Below are positions 20,724 through 33,583 of a DNA stretch of 64,000 nucleotides, one piece after another. The position numbers and the translations under genes are program-made. The stretch spans positions 90,734,982-90,798,981 of the forward strand of contig NC_133325.1 of the NCBI RefSeq assembly GCF_042186555.1. The letters run 5' to 3'. The notes under the pieces were generated by a model. It saw only the letters and a program-made list of their open reading frames with translations, did no database searches and had not been told where the DNA came from. Position 1 is the stretch's first letter, and each line of letters starts with the position of its first letter. Source of the DNA: Aquarana catesbeiana (Eukaryota; Chordata; Amphibia; Anura; Ranidae).

Positions 20724-23700
20724 ATGGCACCACTGAATATACTTTCCCTGAATGTTCAGGGAATAAATGTCCCTCAAAAAAGGACCAAAGCCTTCCGTAC
20801 TTTCCATAACAAGAAGGCTCACATAGTATGCCTCCAAGTAACAAATTTCACCAAAGATTCTACTCCAAAATATATTTCTCCTTTTTATCAACAAATTTAC
20901 ACGGCTTCTGCCTGTACCAAGCAAAGGGGAACTCTAATTGCATTTCACCGATCCACACCATTCACCTTATCATCAGAAATTAAAGACCCAGAAGGTAGAT
21001 ACCTGATACTCATGGGTTATATAATGGATACAGCAATCACGGTGATTTCCTACTACGCTCCTAACAAACAACCTACACCATTCCTCTCACATATATTACA
21101 AGTGATTAATACACACAAAATAGGAACAGTGATAATGTGTGGGGATTCGAACCAGGTCCTCCTCCCATTTCTAGATAAATCACCTTTTACACCATCCAAA
21201 ATAACCTCTAGATTACCTTTTTCTCAACTTCTTTCCAAATACAATCTGGTAGATTCATGGAGAGAAAGTAACCCAATGAAAAAGAAATTCACTTATTTCT
21301 CGCACCCTCATCAAACCTTCACCAGAATAGATCATATTTTTCTAACAATAGGAATGATACCAGAAATTATTGCATCAGATATAATTCCGATTCCGTGGTC
21401 TGACCATAATGCAGTATACACTACTATAGCCTCAGTCATACCAAAAGCGCATGACCCAACGTGGTACTTACCGGACATAATGCTCAAACACCCACTACAT
21501 CAGATGGCCATTGAACAAGCTTTAAAGGAATACATATCAATTAATAATACAACAGACATCTCCCCAATAACACTGTGGGAAGCTCATAAGCCTGTCTTGC
21601 GTGGTACAATACAAAGACAAATGGCACTATTTAAACGGGAACGCAAAAATCTAGCAAAAAAACTAGAACTCAATTTTAATGCAGCCTACATATCATTTCA
21701 AGATAATCCATCTCAGAGTACAAAATCTCATCTGGAAAAATCTAGATTGGAATACGATCTATTTCTCACTGAGTCAGTTGATAAATCCCTCAAACGCTCC
21801 AAACACAATTTCTACATGAATACAAACAAACCAGGTACATATTTGGCTCGGGCATTAAATTCAACTAACAAATCTTTCAAACCAATACGTTTGAAATTAT
21901 CAAAAAATGTTTACACTTGTAATCCAGTTAAAATAGTCCATAAATTTCACTCACATCTCGCAACTTTATACAAGACAAACAATGAATTTAATCCTACAGA
22001 GGCTGAATCTTTCTTCTCAAAAATAACCTTACCTGAGTTATCTCCGAATCAAAAAAGCAGTTTGGATGAGCCTATAACTATAGATGAAGTTGCTAACGCC
22101 ATAAAAGACCTAAAACTTAACAAAAGACCAGGCCCAGACGGCTACTCGGCTTTATACTATAAAACATTCTCAGAAATACTCTCTCCCATTCTCACTGAAA
22201 CTTTTAACAAACTTCTAGATGGACATTCTTTTCGGCAAGAAACACTAATGGCAATTGTTTGTATGATCCCAAAACCCCTTTCTGATGATACTTCCTGTGT
22301 GAATTATCGGCCTCTCTGTTAAACCTCGATATTAAATTATTAGCAAAAATAATAGCAAAACGCCTCAATAGCATTATAGGAAAATAAATACATAGAGATC
22401 AAGTAGGCTTCATGCCAAATAGACAGGCAGGCGATAATATACGCAGGGCAGTGTTATTGGCACATATTGCTAAAAAACGGAAAATCCCTTTATGTTTTCT
22501 ATCTCTCGATATTAAGAGGGCATTTGACACAGTATCCTGGCAATATATGCAATATTCATTACAAAAATGGGGTTTTGGACCCCACTTTTTAACATGGATC
22601 AAAGCATTATATAATAAACCCAAAGCCTATATAAAATATGCTGGATACAAATCTGAAGCCTTTAATATCGAAAGAGGTACCCGACAGGGTTGCCCATTAT
22701 CTCCCTTATTATTTGCCCTTATACTCGAACCCATGGCCCAATACATCAGAACAAACCAAACTATAACTGGCATTGAAGTAGGAGGTATTACACACAAATT
22801 ATGTATATTTGCAGACGATATATTACTTTTTCTATCATCACCACAGGTCTCTGGTCCTAACTTAATACCAGCTCTTGATGGATTTGCAGCCCTATCCGGC
22901 CTTATGATTAATCCTAAGAAATGCCTAGTGCTTAATATTTCACTCACAAACATGGAATTGATCCCGGCTAGGGCTGCACTCCCATTCACATGGGCAGAAA
23001 AATCAATCCCATATCTTGGAATTCATTTAACAGCATCTCATTCTGACTTATTCTCAACCAATTATCCTCCTGTATTAAGACAGATCACAAATCTAATAAA
23101 ACAATGGTCGCAACTTCCTTTATCCTGGATAGGGAAGATTAATGCAATCAAAATGACTATTCTACCCAAATTGCTTTATCTATTCAGAGTCCTCCCTATT
23201 CCAATTCCTTCCTATTTTTTGAGAATAGTACAAAAAAGAGCAACTTCGTTTATATGGGGCTCTTCTAAACCACGTATACCTATACACACACTACATCTTC
23301 CCAAAAATAAAGGAGGCCTGGGATACCCTAATTTTACTAACTACTACAGAGCAGCACATTTGGCCAGTCTGTCCAAATACCATGCAAAACAGGAAATCCC
23401 ATTATGGGTATTTATAGAGGCTTCAGAAAATGACCCTCTATTAATATCAAATTTATTATGGCTTGATCCTAAAGACCGCTTTAAAATTCATAATCCCATA
23501 ACTAAACACTTCTTATCTCTCTGGGATAAACTAAAAACCAAATATCAGTTACAATCTCCACACAATCCTCTCCTTTCTTTTATCAGAAATCCGGCCTTTT
23601 ATCCGGCATGGATCTACCCAAATTCTTTTAAAGCTTGGACAACATCAGGCATTCAGACACTAAATGACTTCATAGCATCTAAATCATTCCTTTCATTCCC

Positions 23701-24511
23701 ATCGCTTAGCGAAAAATATGATCTACCAAACTCTGAGATATTTAGATATCTCCAAATCAAAAATTTCTATACACCATTCCTAAAGGGGGATACACCATTA
23801 TCCCAATTATCCATTTTTGAATCAATCTGTACAAAAGATCCATTTGCTAAAGGTACAATTTCATCACTTTATAATCAATTATATGGAGTAGCAAATCTTA
23901 ATAGACCCTCTTACGTTCAGAGGTGGGAGGAGGACCTGGGACGAACTTTAGAAGACACGGACTGGTCTAATATATGGCTCACATCTAAGTCATCTTCACC
24001 CAACATCTTAGCACTGGAGACAAATTATAAAGTCCTAACTCGCTGGTACCTTGTACCCGCTAGAGTGGCAAAATATTCACCTAATACCTCAGCTCTTTGT
24101 TTTCGAGGATGCCCAGAAATAGGCACATATTTACACATATGGTGGACGTGCCCAGTAATCCAAACCTTCTGGAAGGAAGTCTTCGTGATTGCATCTAAAA
24201 TATTTAAAAAAATAATACAACCAGATCCATATTTAACTTTACTTAATCTAAAACCGGAATGGTTAACACTCTCTCAATTCAAACTTATGATCCAACTAAT
24301 AACGGCTGCAAAACAAACAGTGGCCAAGGCATGGAAATCTCCTACATTGGTACTAGCAGAAACAATTCACAGAATGAATAATACAATGTCCCATGCTAAG
24401 ATGGTAGCCATCGATCAAAATCAAATTCCAAAATTTGAAAAACTTTGGCATCCTTGGATAAAACAACAGTTCCTGTCAAACTTCAATGACTCTGTCATGT
24501 TGCCATGGTAA
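20724..24511 (+). pseudogene. LINE ORF2: endonuclease and reverse transcriptase, broken
   Basis: The first frame (20724-22322) holds the APE-type endonuclease: NILSLNVQG, CGDSNQ, RIDHIF and WSDHNAV are present. In the LQET box the catalytic Glu is Val (CLQVTNF). A small deletion near 22315 shifts the frame within the YRP region and an in-frame TAA lies at 22385-22387. The second frame (to 24511) has DQVGFMPNRQAGDN, RGTRQGCPLSPLLFALILEP, the catalytic FADDILLF, and a C-terminal Cys/His cluster (CFRGCPEIGTYLHIWWTC). ORF2 would nick DNA and copy the RNA; this copy cannot. Confidence 0.93.
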
Positions 24512-24951
24512 CAGATTAAATGACTTACAGAGACACCCATTCTAAGGCTTCAAAGAGAACTAAAAAGAATAATAAACTGACGAGCGGGACAACCTTGTGG
24601 ACCATACCTCTACCTTTCTACCCTTTTTCTTCTCTTTCCTTTTCTCCACCTTACGATTAAAGCTCATTATCAGAATTTATTTGACCTATATACACTCTAC
24701 TTGTAAACAATATGTATAGTAGGTATAAATCATTTAAATACCTACAAAAGTAACTAAGGAAATGATATATATCTTTAATTTAGGTTTACGTGAACCCAAT
24801 GTTTAATATTTGAAATTTCATGATATTTACCTATATAAACCCTACTGTAAAACAATGAGCTTACTTTATAGATCCTTGTAAACTTACTTTATGTATCTTT
24901 ATAACATTGTATACTCAATAAACTTCTTTTGACAAGGAGAATCCGACCTAG

Positions 24952-26089
24952 ATATTCCAGGTAGTCAAATGTGCTGACCATACTTTGGTCTAAGCAGGCT
25001 ACCGACTGGTCTATCAAGAACAGATTAGGTAAACCATAATAGTTATACCTCGGGCCCTCAATCTGTCTAGAAGAGGAGCCAGAACCTTTGTACTCGAGGT
25101 GCAGTAGCTAGATCAGAAGCAGAGCTACACACTGAAAAATGAAGATTTTCTACTTTGAAAAGTAGATATTACTAGTGAACGAGGAAATAGGCATAGGAGA
25201 TATGCATCTTTGACGCCAGAAGTTCTCCTCCTTTTAGGATGGAGATAATGGATTGGATTGACTTCATGCAAAAAAAAAAAAAAAAAAAAAAAAAGTGTGG
25301 TTATATTCAGAAATTGAATTTAGATTTTTGAGATCCAGAATGTCCATTTGGATTTAACCAAACCCCAACCTCTGCTCTTACATGGGGGCCACCATGAACA
25401 CTTTTTGCCAAAAGATGGTCTAATGCATGAGAGAGACTTTTTTCCTCTGGATCCTTAGGAACATTTGATCTGAGAAAATGAGGAGACGGAAACTCTAGTT
25501 TGTACCTTGGAGCCATTGAGGAATTCCCTCATTTGTCTTGACACTCCTGCCAGATCCCTGAGAACTGCAGAAGAATTCTCCCTATTGAGCAAGCAGGGGC
25601 CCCCCCTAAGGAGTCTTCAGTATCTTGTAGGCTTACTCCCAAGACCTCTTTTGTCCCTGGGGTTAACCCTGAGGATTACCTTTTGAACCCGATGGCGGAA
25701 GCCATCGTGACTGCATGAAGGCTGATACCCTTGGCACAGAAGGAGCTTTGAAATGAAAATACATTTACTCCTTCACTTAAATAGCAAAAGAGGTACTTTT
25801 TTTACTTGAAATTCTTTGGATAGATTATCCAAAATATCCCCAGATAGCTGTTTCACCGCAAAAAGGAAGACTAGCCAGGAGCTTCTTGCATGACACTTAG
25901 CGAAGGGCGTAAGGCCTAAAGGATACAAAACAAAGCTGCCTCCTGGGACTGCTGAGCAGGTTAACCTTGAACACCTGTTTAAACTAGTCTCTCAACGTTA
26001 ACCAATTACTGTCAGCGCACGCTGAGATACTCAATTTGGAAGAAGAAGAAAGAAGAAAGAAGAAGATTACACACTGGCAAAAAAACAGA
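24952..26089 (-). pseudogene. DIRS A upstream (gag-side) remnant
   Basis: This is the part of DIRS A to the right of the LINE. It is heavily decayed and has an A-run of about 25 (25270-25294) and a GAA-rich tract (26040-26066). Minus-strand frames are short. By position it should derive from gag and the N-terminal part of RT, but I can read no diagnostic motif. Confidence 0.45.
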
Positions 26090-26222
26090 TACTCCCGGTA
26101 TGGGAGGGGTTATATAGGGAGGCAACTTCCTATTTAGGGTGTGTCAGTGTCCAGCACCTGAAGGTGGCCTATAACCCACATAGTAATTACTATGGCTCTG
26201 TGTCCCGTGATGTACGATTAAA

Positions 26223-26347
26223 GAAATAATGGTGGCCACACAAAATAGACACTTTGGGCCCAATTTGGACATTTTCACTTAGGGATGTACCCACTTTTGC
26301 CAGCGGTTTAGACATTAATGGCTGTGTGTTATTGAGGGAACAGCAAA
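26223..26347 (+). mobile_element. Tc1-like transposon, right part
   Basis: The sequence aataatggtggccacacaaa through ggtttagacattaatggctg continues the Tc1 element that stops at 15604. It includes the inverted form of its leader (compare catttaggggtgta-type words with 14505-14525). The outermost terminus is missing, replaced at about 26348 by another DIRS fragment. Confidence 0.8.
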
Positions 26348-28080
26348 TCCTCAGCAGCTCCAACATACACCTTGTAAAGTCTTGCAAAAGAAAACTGAAG
26401 ACCAGGTTGCAGCCTGGCAGAATTGAGCCTACTAGTATGGGACATCAGTTGAAAAGGTAACCTTTCCTTTTAAACCATAGGCTTGAGATAGGGTGAGAAA
26501 ACCAACCTGAAAAAGCAGGACACTTCTATGGTCCTTTTACAAGGACAAAATTGCAAGTCTTGGCTGCGGCAGTTAATTTCAGCTACCTCCTGATAACCCC
26601 AATCACACTAAGTGGCCTGGGGGGGGGGGAGCTGGGGAGTCCTAGTTGAGATGGAGGGCTGAAACCACTTTTGACAAAGTGTGGAGGTTAAAAAAAAAAA
26701 TCCTGTTTTTTCATCCATGGTAAAGTTCCAGAAGAAGCTCCTGGCAGGAAAAGCCACCAGCTCTGATAACCTCCATGTTGAAATAATGACAATCAGTAAC
26801 AAAGCCTTCCATGTCAAAAGAACTGGAGGAAGGCCCTGAATAAGCTAAAATGATGGTTTCTGTAACATCAACAGCACAAATCTGAAATCCCAGATTCTCA
26901 CATTTTCTGAAGAATGCAGAAAGAATTGAGCAAAGGGAACCGCTTTGAACAAGGCCACCATCTTCCCTAAAACTCTCCTGCAGAGACGAGAATACATTTG
27001 ATTCAATGAAAGCCACTTCTCTGAAGGAAGAATCACCTTCATATGTTCTGTATCAAGGAGCAGTCCAGATATTCCAATCGCTGGGCTGGAACCAATGCAG
27101 ATTTCTGGGGATTGACAACCCAGCCAAACCTCTCAAGTGTGCAAATCTTGAAAGAGGTGTTGAGCTTCAGGAAATGTATGCATCACTCCGAGAAGCAGAT
27201 CATCCAAGTACCCCTGGAATAGGCAGCCCCTGGGTCCTTAGGAAGCTCAGAATTGGGCCCTGGATCTTTGTGAACACTCAGGCCTCCAAGGACAGTCCGA
27301 ACAACAGGGCCACAAATTGAACATAATAGTCCTTGGCCTGGAGAACTTCTGGTGCAGAGAAAAGATTGGGACAGGCAGGTAAGCATCACTTATGTCCGCT
27401 GATGACAGAAAATCCCCCTAATGTACCTGATACAATATGAAGCTTTTGTATCTAGAGACATCTGTTGAGATACTTGAGATCCAATAAAGGAACATTGCTG
27501 TTTGGCTTCAGGACTATAAAAAGGTTCAAGAAGAAACCACAAAATCTTGTCATTTGTAACTGGAATGATCATTTTGCTGAGATGGGAATGATCGAAAGCC
27601 TGCAAAAAAGTAACAATGTTTTCTCTTCGGCACCACTGCCCAAATTGATTAGGCAAAAGATACAGGAAGCTTCCAAATGCAACCTGCACCCCTAAGTGGA
27701 GACCAAGAGAAGGACACTTCACTAGGCAGGTAGGAACCCTTTTAATAAGATTGCACTCCTTATATATGGATACCAGAAGGATACCTGTGAACAAAACATT
27801 CTTGCCTCAGGATCCATCACAGCGGGCAAGGTCTCTCAGGAATTGGGCTCTGGACTGTCTAACACCCTGCCGGAAGCACCTTGTGCCATTGCTACTGTGC
27901 AGAGTTTTGTGCACACCCAGGGTTCAGTGCAAACTGGTAACATTACAGGTAATCACCATGCCTCGTCCTCTTCCATCAATGCAGAGACGCATACCATTCT
28001 TTGAAGCCATTTGCTTCCAACACAGAAGCAGATATGCGATTCAGCCCATCGGCTGCCATTCAACACAGCTATAGTAACAG
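26348..28080 (-). pseudogene. DIRS fragment E (reverse transcriptase region)
   Basis: Minus-strand frames read, from right to left, a degraded RT with FGWVVNPQKSALV and QRLEYLDCSLI (compare LGW..N..KS.L.P.Q...FLG in DIRS RT). The connection segment RLCRRVLGKMVALFKAVPFA follows. Stops are frequent. It is a different subfamily from A, though gaccaggttgcagcctggcag parallels the A/B 3' region. No inverted termini were found. It ends about 450 bases from the exon at 28529-28719. Confidence 0.7.
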
Positions 28081-28528
28081 ATCTGGATAGTAAGTAAAAA
28101 AAAAAAAAAAGTCATGCATCCAAACCTGTTAAAAAATTCAAGTCTCATCTATAGCCCAAAAACTAGTGTATAATACATTAGGGTAGACTACAAAAAATAA
28201 AAAAGTGCACTACAAAACCGCCTACAGAACACTCTGGGACTCGAGGAAGCAAAAGGCTCTGGAACTAAAACTGCTAAAATCAAATATATAAAACAAAATG
28301 TAATACCTCTTCTGGCTAGACTCCTTGTAATGTAAAATTGGTAAAAGGGAGACCACTTATAGCTTGTGTCAAGTAGACAGAACTGGCAACCTGGGCAGAT
28401 TTAATGGCCATAGTTCCAACACAGAAGCAGAGAGGTTTGATTTTCCCATGTACTAGGGCTGAATGATCTGACAGATTAATTTGCTACCTGCAATTCCAAT
28501 AGTTCTAAATAAAGTTACCTATACTTAC

Positions 28529-28719
28529 CTACAGAAAGCATTCGCCACATCACAGGTGGATTTGAGAAACAGGCAAACACGTCATCCGTACAAGTAAAGT
28601 TTGTGAGCAGAGGAGAAAGGATGATCTGGCCACGGCATGGGCCCCACATGTATACTTGTCCACTCTGCGTCTTGGCAGCAGAAGTATGAGAGGAATGGCA
28701 AGCTGCAATCTCCACAATA
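28529..28719 (-). CDS. RCBTB1: RCBTB1 exon: end of the RCC1 repeats
   Basis: The exon reads IVEIAACHSSHTSAAKTQSG then QVYMWGPCRGQ and TCTDDVFACFSNPPVMWR, ending LSV. It completes the RCC1-like beta-propeller repeats and begins the linker to BTB. It starts in phase 2 (completing an Arg codon) after cattgcag and ends in phase 1 before gtaagt. Most vertebrate RCBTB proteins that I recall have MWGQCRGQSVILPHLTHF; here the segment is GPCRGQIILSPLLTNF. Confidence 0.97.
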
Positions 28720-29357
28720 CTGCAATGGGCAGAAAACGCTGTATTAGTCATTGCATATAACCACAGCTATTGAAGTTTATTAGATAATAGTCATGTAGTT
28801 AGGCCAAAGCATTGGAGGGAATTAAATCAGGAGTGGGAGATTAAATCAGTTCTCCCTTATTCAGCCTCACTTTATCTGAACCTCAGTTTAGGTGTGTCAG
28901 GGGTCACTCAATGTCTTGACATTTGTTGCCCAGTCAACTGCTTTAACTAAGTGCATAAGATCAATTGCGCCATATACTTGTGTACACTTTTACCAATTAC
29001 AGAGGTGGTTTCACAAAAACTTTAAATTCTCCCAAAATGCACATCTGTTCCCAGGGTTTCAAGTTTTTAACTTCTAGCATACAAGGTATGCTACATACCC
29101 CCTTATCAGTGTCCCACCCATTCAAATTAACCAAACTGTTTCAATAATTGTGATTTTAAAAAACACATACTATAGAAAAGTCTGGTGGTGTTATGTATTT
29201 ACCCATTAAAATGTGCTTTTGAGGAAATCTACTGTCAGTAGGATCCATCTGTATACAATCAATTCTTATAGCGCTAGCTCCCTTTATATGCTCATGCCTT
29301 CCGAAAGTGCCACCTGCCATTCTGGTTCCAATATTCCCCTAAAAACCACCGTACAAC
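28720..29357. other. RCBTB1 intron without recognised repeats
   Basis: I see no transposon end, exon or RNA gene here. Short open frames on the plus strand (28892-29147) lack any family resemblance. Confidence 0.4.
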
Positions 29358-29361
29358 TTAA

Positions 29362-30289
29362 CCACTTCAGCCCCGGAAGAATTTACCCCCTTCCTGACCA
29401 GTGCGTTTTTTGCGATTCGGCACTGCGTCGCTTTGACAGTTGCGCGGGTGTGCGACGTGGCTCCCAAACAAAACTGCCGTCCTTTTTTTTTCCCCACAAA
29501 TAGAGCTTTCTTTTGGTGGTATTTGATCACCTCTGCGGTTTATTTTTTGCACTATAAACAAAAAAATAGCAACAATTTGGAAAAAAAAAAAAAAACGCAT
29601 TATTTTTTGCTATAATAAATATCCCCCAAAATTATTTTAAAACACATTTTCTTCCTCAGTTTAGGCCGATACGTATTCTTCTACATATTTTTGGTAAAAA
29701 AAAAAAAAAAAATTGCAATAAGCGTTTGATTGGTTTGTGCAAAAGTTATAGAGTCTACAAAATAGGATAGTTTTATGGCATTTTTATTTTTTACTAGTAA
29801 TGGCGGCGATCAGAGATTTTTATCGTGACTGACATTATGGCAGACACATCGGACATTTGACACATTTTTGGGACCATTGTCATTTATACAGCAATCAGTG
29901 CTATACAAATGCACCGATTCCTGTGCAAATGACACTGGCAGCGAAGGGGTTAAGTATGTCCTGCGGAGTGTTTAACTGGGGGGGGGGGCGTGGCTACATG
30001 CGACACGTCACTGATCTACTCCCGATCACAGGGAGCAGAGATCAGTGACACTCACTAGGCAGAACGGGGAGATGCTTGTTTACGTTAGCATCTCCCCGTT
30101 CTTCCTCTCCGTGAGGCGAACGTGGGTATCCCCGCGGCGACAGAGTCCGCGGGACCCGCGACCCGACTCACGGAGCTCCAGAGCGGTGCAATGGCACGGC
30201 GGCAAATTTAAAGGGACATACGGGTACGCCCATTTGCCCAGCCGTGCCATTCTGCCAACGTACATCTGCGTGCGCCGGTCAGGAACCGG
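29362..30289. mobile_element. non-autonomous piggyBac-like element
   Basis: TTAA at 29358-29361 and 30290-30293 flanks an element starting CCACTTCAGCCCCGG and ending GGTCAGGAACCGG. Internal landmarks shared with other copies include ttaggccgatacgtattctt, tactagtaatggcggcgatc and a hairpin of ggagatgcttgtttacgt. Open frames within it, such as 30045-30293, are by-products. Confidence 0.85.
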
Positions 30290-30293
30290 TTAA

Positions 30294-30660
30294 GGCCCCT
30301 TTCACACAGCCTGGATAAGGTATTCTCAGCAGGGGATCTGTCCCATTGATCTCCTGCTGAACCAAGCGGAGCAGCCGGATGACAGGTCAGAGTCCGCTCC
30401 ACTTATGCAGAGTGGACACGGACACAGCCTGGTTTGCTTTATGGGCAGTCGGATGTAAACCGGCTGTCTATTTACACCCAACTGCCCTTGGATCTGATTC
30501 AGCCAGATGAAGGGTGAACGGATTACCTTCCGTTTTTGCCTGATTGGATGCATGCGGGTGTAAATGGACACAAGTCCATTCACATCTGCCACTCCATAGA
30601 AAATGGGGTCTGATCGGCTCCACCTGAAAATACAGAAAGACCGCTCATGTTAAAGGGGCT
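30294..30660. mobile_element. Harbinger-like MITE abutting the piggyBac-like element
   Basis: Termini GGCCCCTTTCACAC and TGTTAAAGGGGC are inverted repeats bounded on both sides by TTAA/TTAAG. It lies directly against the 3' TTAA of the element at 29362-30289. The interior holds complementary words around ggatgtaaac and gtgtaaatgg. Non-coding. Confidence 0.7.
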
Positions 30661-30738
30661 TAAGTCTTAGTGAAATCAAATTCCTGACCTGAAAGCTGGG
30701 GGTCAGTGACTCTAAAAGGGTCAAATAATGAAAGAAAG

Positions 30739-30774
<36 letters not shown>

Positions 30775-31460
30775 CCCAGTAAGTAGTATTTTCAGGAAAG
30801 GTTAGCAGCAGCCTCCAAATTTCACTCAGTACACATACCTTACAAAACCTACAAGTGCCTATAAACCACTTGCTGACACAAACTCTGGGGTAAAGCCCTG
30901 AACGTCTGAGCCAGAGCAATGGTTCAAGGGCCATTACTCACCATTAACTACCCCAATAACCTGTAAAGGCTTCTAAAGCCTCAGCTATGAAAAATTTTAA
31001 CCAAATCGCCACTTCTCAGGTGCATGCAATTTTGAATTCATAAAACCCTAAAGTTTTAGGATTTTTTTCTGAAAACTTGTTTGATAAAAGGCTGCACAAA
31101 TATTAACACTACACACATTAATAAAAAGTGTAAGAATTACACAAAACATCCAGCGCTGCTCTGTACAATGTAATGACAATTAGTCCATGGATAAACACAC
31201 AGCCTGTGTTATAACATCAATTCTAGCAATAGCAGATGAATGTAAAGGGTTGGATAAAAAATAGATCAATGAATTAATGGAGTGGATGGAATGTGGTTCA
31301 TCTCTGCAGTTCCCATAAGATCTGGGCAGGATCACCTCAAAGCAGGAAATGGCAAAGAGTAGGGCACCAAGGTTAATCCAAAGCAAAACCAAGGTGTTTT
31401 TTGCTTGGTATTAACCTCAAACACTCCGCTTTTTGCAATTGGCTGTAAATTGCATGACCT

Positions 31461-31497
<37 letters not shown>

Positions 31498-31556
31498 GCC
31501 ATTTTATTCTTTAGGGCCTTTGCTTTCAGAAAATATATGTTTGGAGGTTCAAAGTA

Positions 31557-33583
31557 CCATATTTTTCGCACCATAAGACGCACTTCCCCCCCCCAAAAAT
31601 GGGGGGGATGCCTGTGCGTCTCATGGAGCAAATATAGACCAGCACCCCCCTGCCGCATACCGAGCCAGCTGCTCGGCTCCTCAGCTGTGGGTTGCCTGCT
31701 TCTCCCTGTCAGGATGGGAGCGCCTGTGGCAGGGAGCGTGCTCCCCCTCCTTCTCTGGGCAGAAGGTGCTTTCTATTCCCCCTCCTTCTCCGGGCAGTGC
31801 GGGCTCTGCGTGTTCTCCCCCCCTTCTCCAAGCAGCAGTACGAGCTGAGTAGATCAAAGAGAGCGGGCTGTGTGCATTCCATGCCCTATCCCTTCTGTCA
31901 GCAGTGGGGGTGGGGATAATTAAAGCAGTGGCAGGACTAAGCAGCTTGCAGAGGGGGAAACTGACAAGCAGACAATCAGAGCCCTTTCACACTGGGGCGG
32001 TTTGCAGGCGTTATTGCGCTAAAAATACCGCCTGCAAACCGACCCAAAACAGCCGCTACTGTTTCAGTGTGAAAGCCCGAGGGCTTTCACATTGAAGCGG
32101 TGAGCTGGCAAAAAAACTCCTGCAAGCCACATCTTTGGAGCGGTGAAGGAGCGGTGTATTCACCACTCCTTCCCATTGAAATCAATGGGGCAGCGCAGCT
32201 ATACCGCGGCAATACCGCGACTATAGCCGTGCTATGCGAGTGGTTTTAACCCTTTTTCGGCCGCCAGCGGGGGTTAAAACCCCACCGCTAGCAGCCAAAT
32301 ACCGCTGCAAAAACAACGGCAAAGCAGTGCTAAAAATAGCGCTGTTTTACCGCCGACGCCCCCACTGCCCCAGTGTGAAAGCAGCCTTAGTGTGCAGTAA
32401 CCACAAGCAACTGAATGGTGAATGGTAATGTGTAGTAACCTCAGAGTATTTAGTGGGAATGCTTCAGCAGTCCAACTATTAGTTTTTATTTATTTTTATT
32501 CCGTATGTTTTTTGGCTCTGCACAACTTCTGCATACTTTCAGCTATAAAAAAAAAATATTCAGCTTTCAGCTAATGATGGGACTTCAACTTTTCTACTAT
32601 TTATACTTTTTAAAATATTAAGCTTTTTAAACACTTTTTTTGAACATTGAAGTAAATGAGAGCATGCTTAAATCCTTAAAATCTTCTTCCGCTCCCAAAA
32701 GTTTCAGCTCCTTCATACTTTCACCTACAGACGCCAAACAAACTTTAAAATGTTCACAAAATATTCAGCTATCTGGCTATATCTTTTCAGTTTTATATCT
32801 TTTACAGTTTTTGTGAAAAAGCTGTTTAAGATTAGTGATCATTTCAGGAAGTTTTATTGATTAAACCGTGTGTATTGGGCTGCTTAGAGTGGATGACGTC
32901 ATAGCTAGAGCACAGAGCCTTAAAAAAAATTATCTTAGTTCCTTCTCTATAAAATTGCTCTCACGCCCACAAGATCTACTTGTCACACACAATTTATACA
33001 TCATACATATTTTTGTCTAGTTTCAGGCAATGTGCTCAGTTTTGTGATACGCCTTTTACTTTTGGCTGGTTGAGCTTCCAAATGACAAGAGTTCTACACA
33101 CTTTCTTCCATTGACTGTCCTGTATAATATTCTTCCCCTTTCCCAGCAAAACGCACAGCCAACTTCTTTTTTAAATCGCTGACATGCCCACATTAACATT
33201 TTTCACTAAGGCCCTGTGTCCAACGGTGAAGTCGCTGTTTCCATAGCATGTACTGTTGTGGATTAAGACTTGTTTGAAGGGCTCTCACACTGTCTCACTC
33301 ACTAGGTGTGGGGATTAATGATCAAAAAGCTTTTCAAAAAACCTTTAAATATTCCACATCTTTCCTATATTAGTGGTGTTAAACCTTTTTAATGAAATTC
33401 ACGTTTATTTTAAAACCATTCCTACTTTTCCAACTATTCTCAATTCTTTAAGAAAAACTTGCAGATTTAAGCTATTCATCCAGTTCGCTTTAGCAATTCA
33501 GCATTCCCACTCATTTTCTCCAGGAAACAAATTTGTTTTTCTCCTCTAAAACCTAGGTGCGTCTTATGGAGGGAAAAATACGG
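31557..33583. mobile_element. 2-kb TIR element with TA target duplication
   Basis: It begins CCATATTTTTCGCACCATAA and ends with the near-complement of that (tccataagacgcacc on the other strand). TA occurs at 31555-31556 and 33584-33585. Removing it rejoins a recognisable piggyBac-like sequence, which proves the borders. The body is AT-rich with no transposase motif. Another MITE (31981-32387) is nested in it. The TA duplication suggests Tc1/mariner-type mobilisation, but the family is unknown to me. Confidence 0.8.
31981..32387. mobile_element. Harbinger-like MITE nested in the 2-kb element
   Basis: Ends are GCCCTTTCACACTGGGGCGG and the inverted gccccagtgtgaaagcagcc. The body is GC-rich and palindromic (taccgc, gcggta words) with no coding capacity. 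Confidence 0.8.

Larger units (their letters stand above)
18550..24936 (+). mobile_element. nearly full-length L1/Tx1-like LINE nested in DIRS A
   Basis: The insertion is flanked by a perfect 15-bp target duplication, gagaatccgacctag, at 18535-18549 and 24937-24951. It starts with a G-run and ggcaggaggcggagcc. It contains ORF1, a spacer of about 950 bases, and ORF2. It ends aataaacttcttttgacaag with no long poly(A). It is in the opposite orientation to DIRS A and to RCBTB1. One frameshift, one stop and one endonuclease active-site change are seen in ORF2. Confidence 0.93.
15605..26227 (-). mobile_element. DIRS-like retrotransposon A, with nested insertions
   Basis: The left end begins catcacgggatacagagcc. 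The right end (26090-26227) is its inverted complement, ending tgtcccgtgatgtac. Coding remnants read leftward: gag/RT region, RT-RNase H connection, RNase H, tyrosine recombinase. DIRS elements integrate through a tyrosine recombinase and make no target duplication, which fits the clean break in the surrounding Tc1 element. It contains a 5S-like segment (17866-17984), a LINE tail (18274-18500) and an L1/Tx1-like LINE (18550-24936). Confidence 0.88.

Noticed and set aside
31405..31848. 147-codon plus-strand frame with poly-Phe
   Set aside because: It spans a T-run and the border of the element at 31557, so it cannot be one gene.
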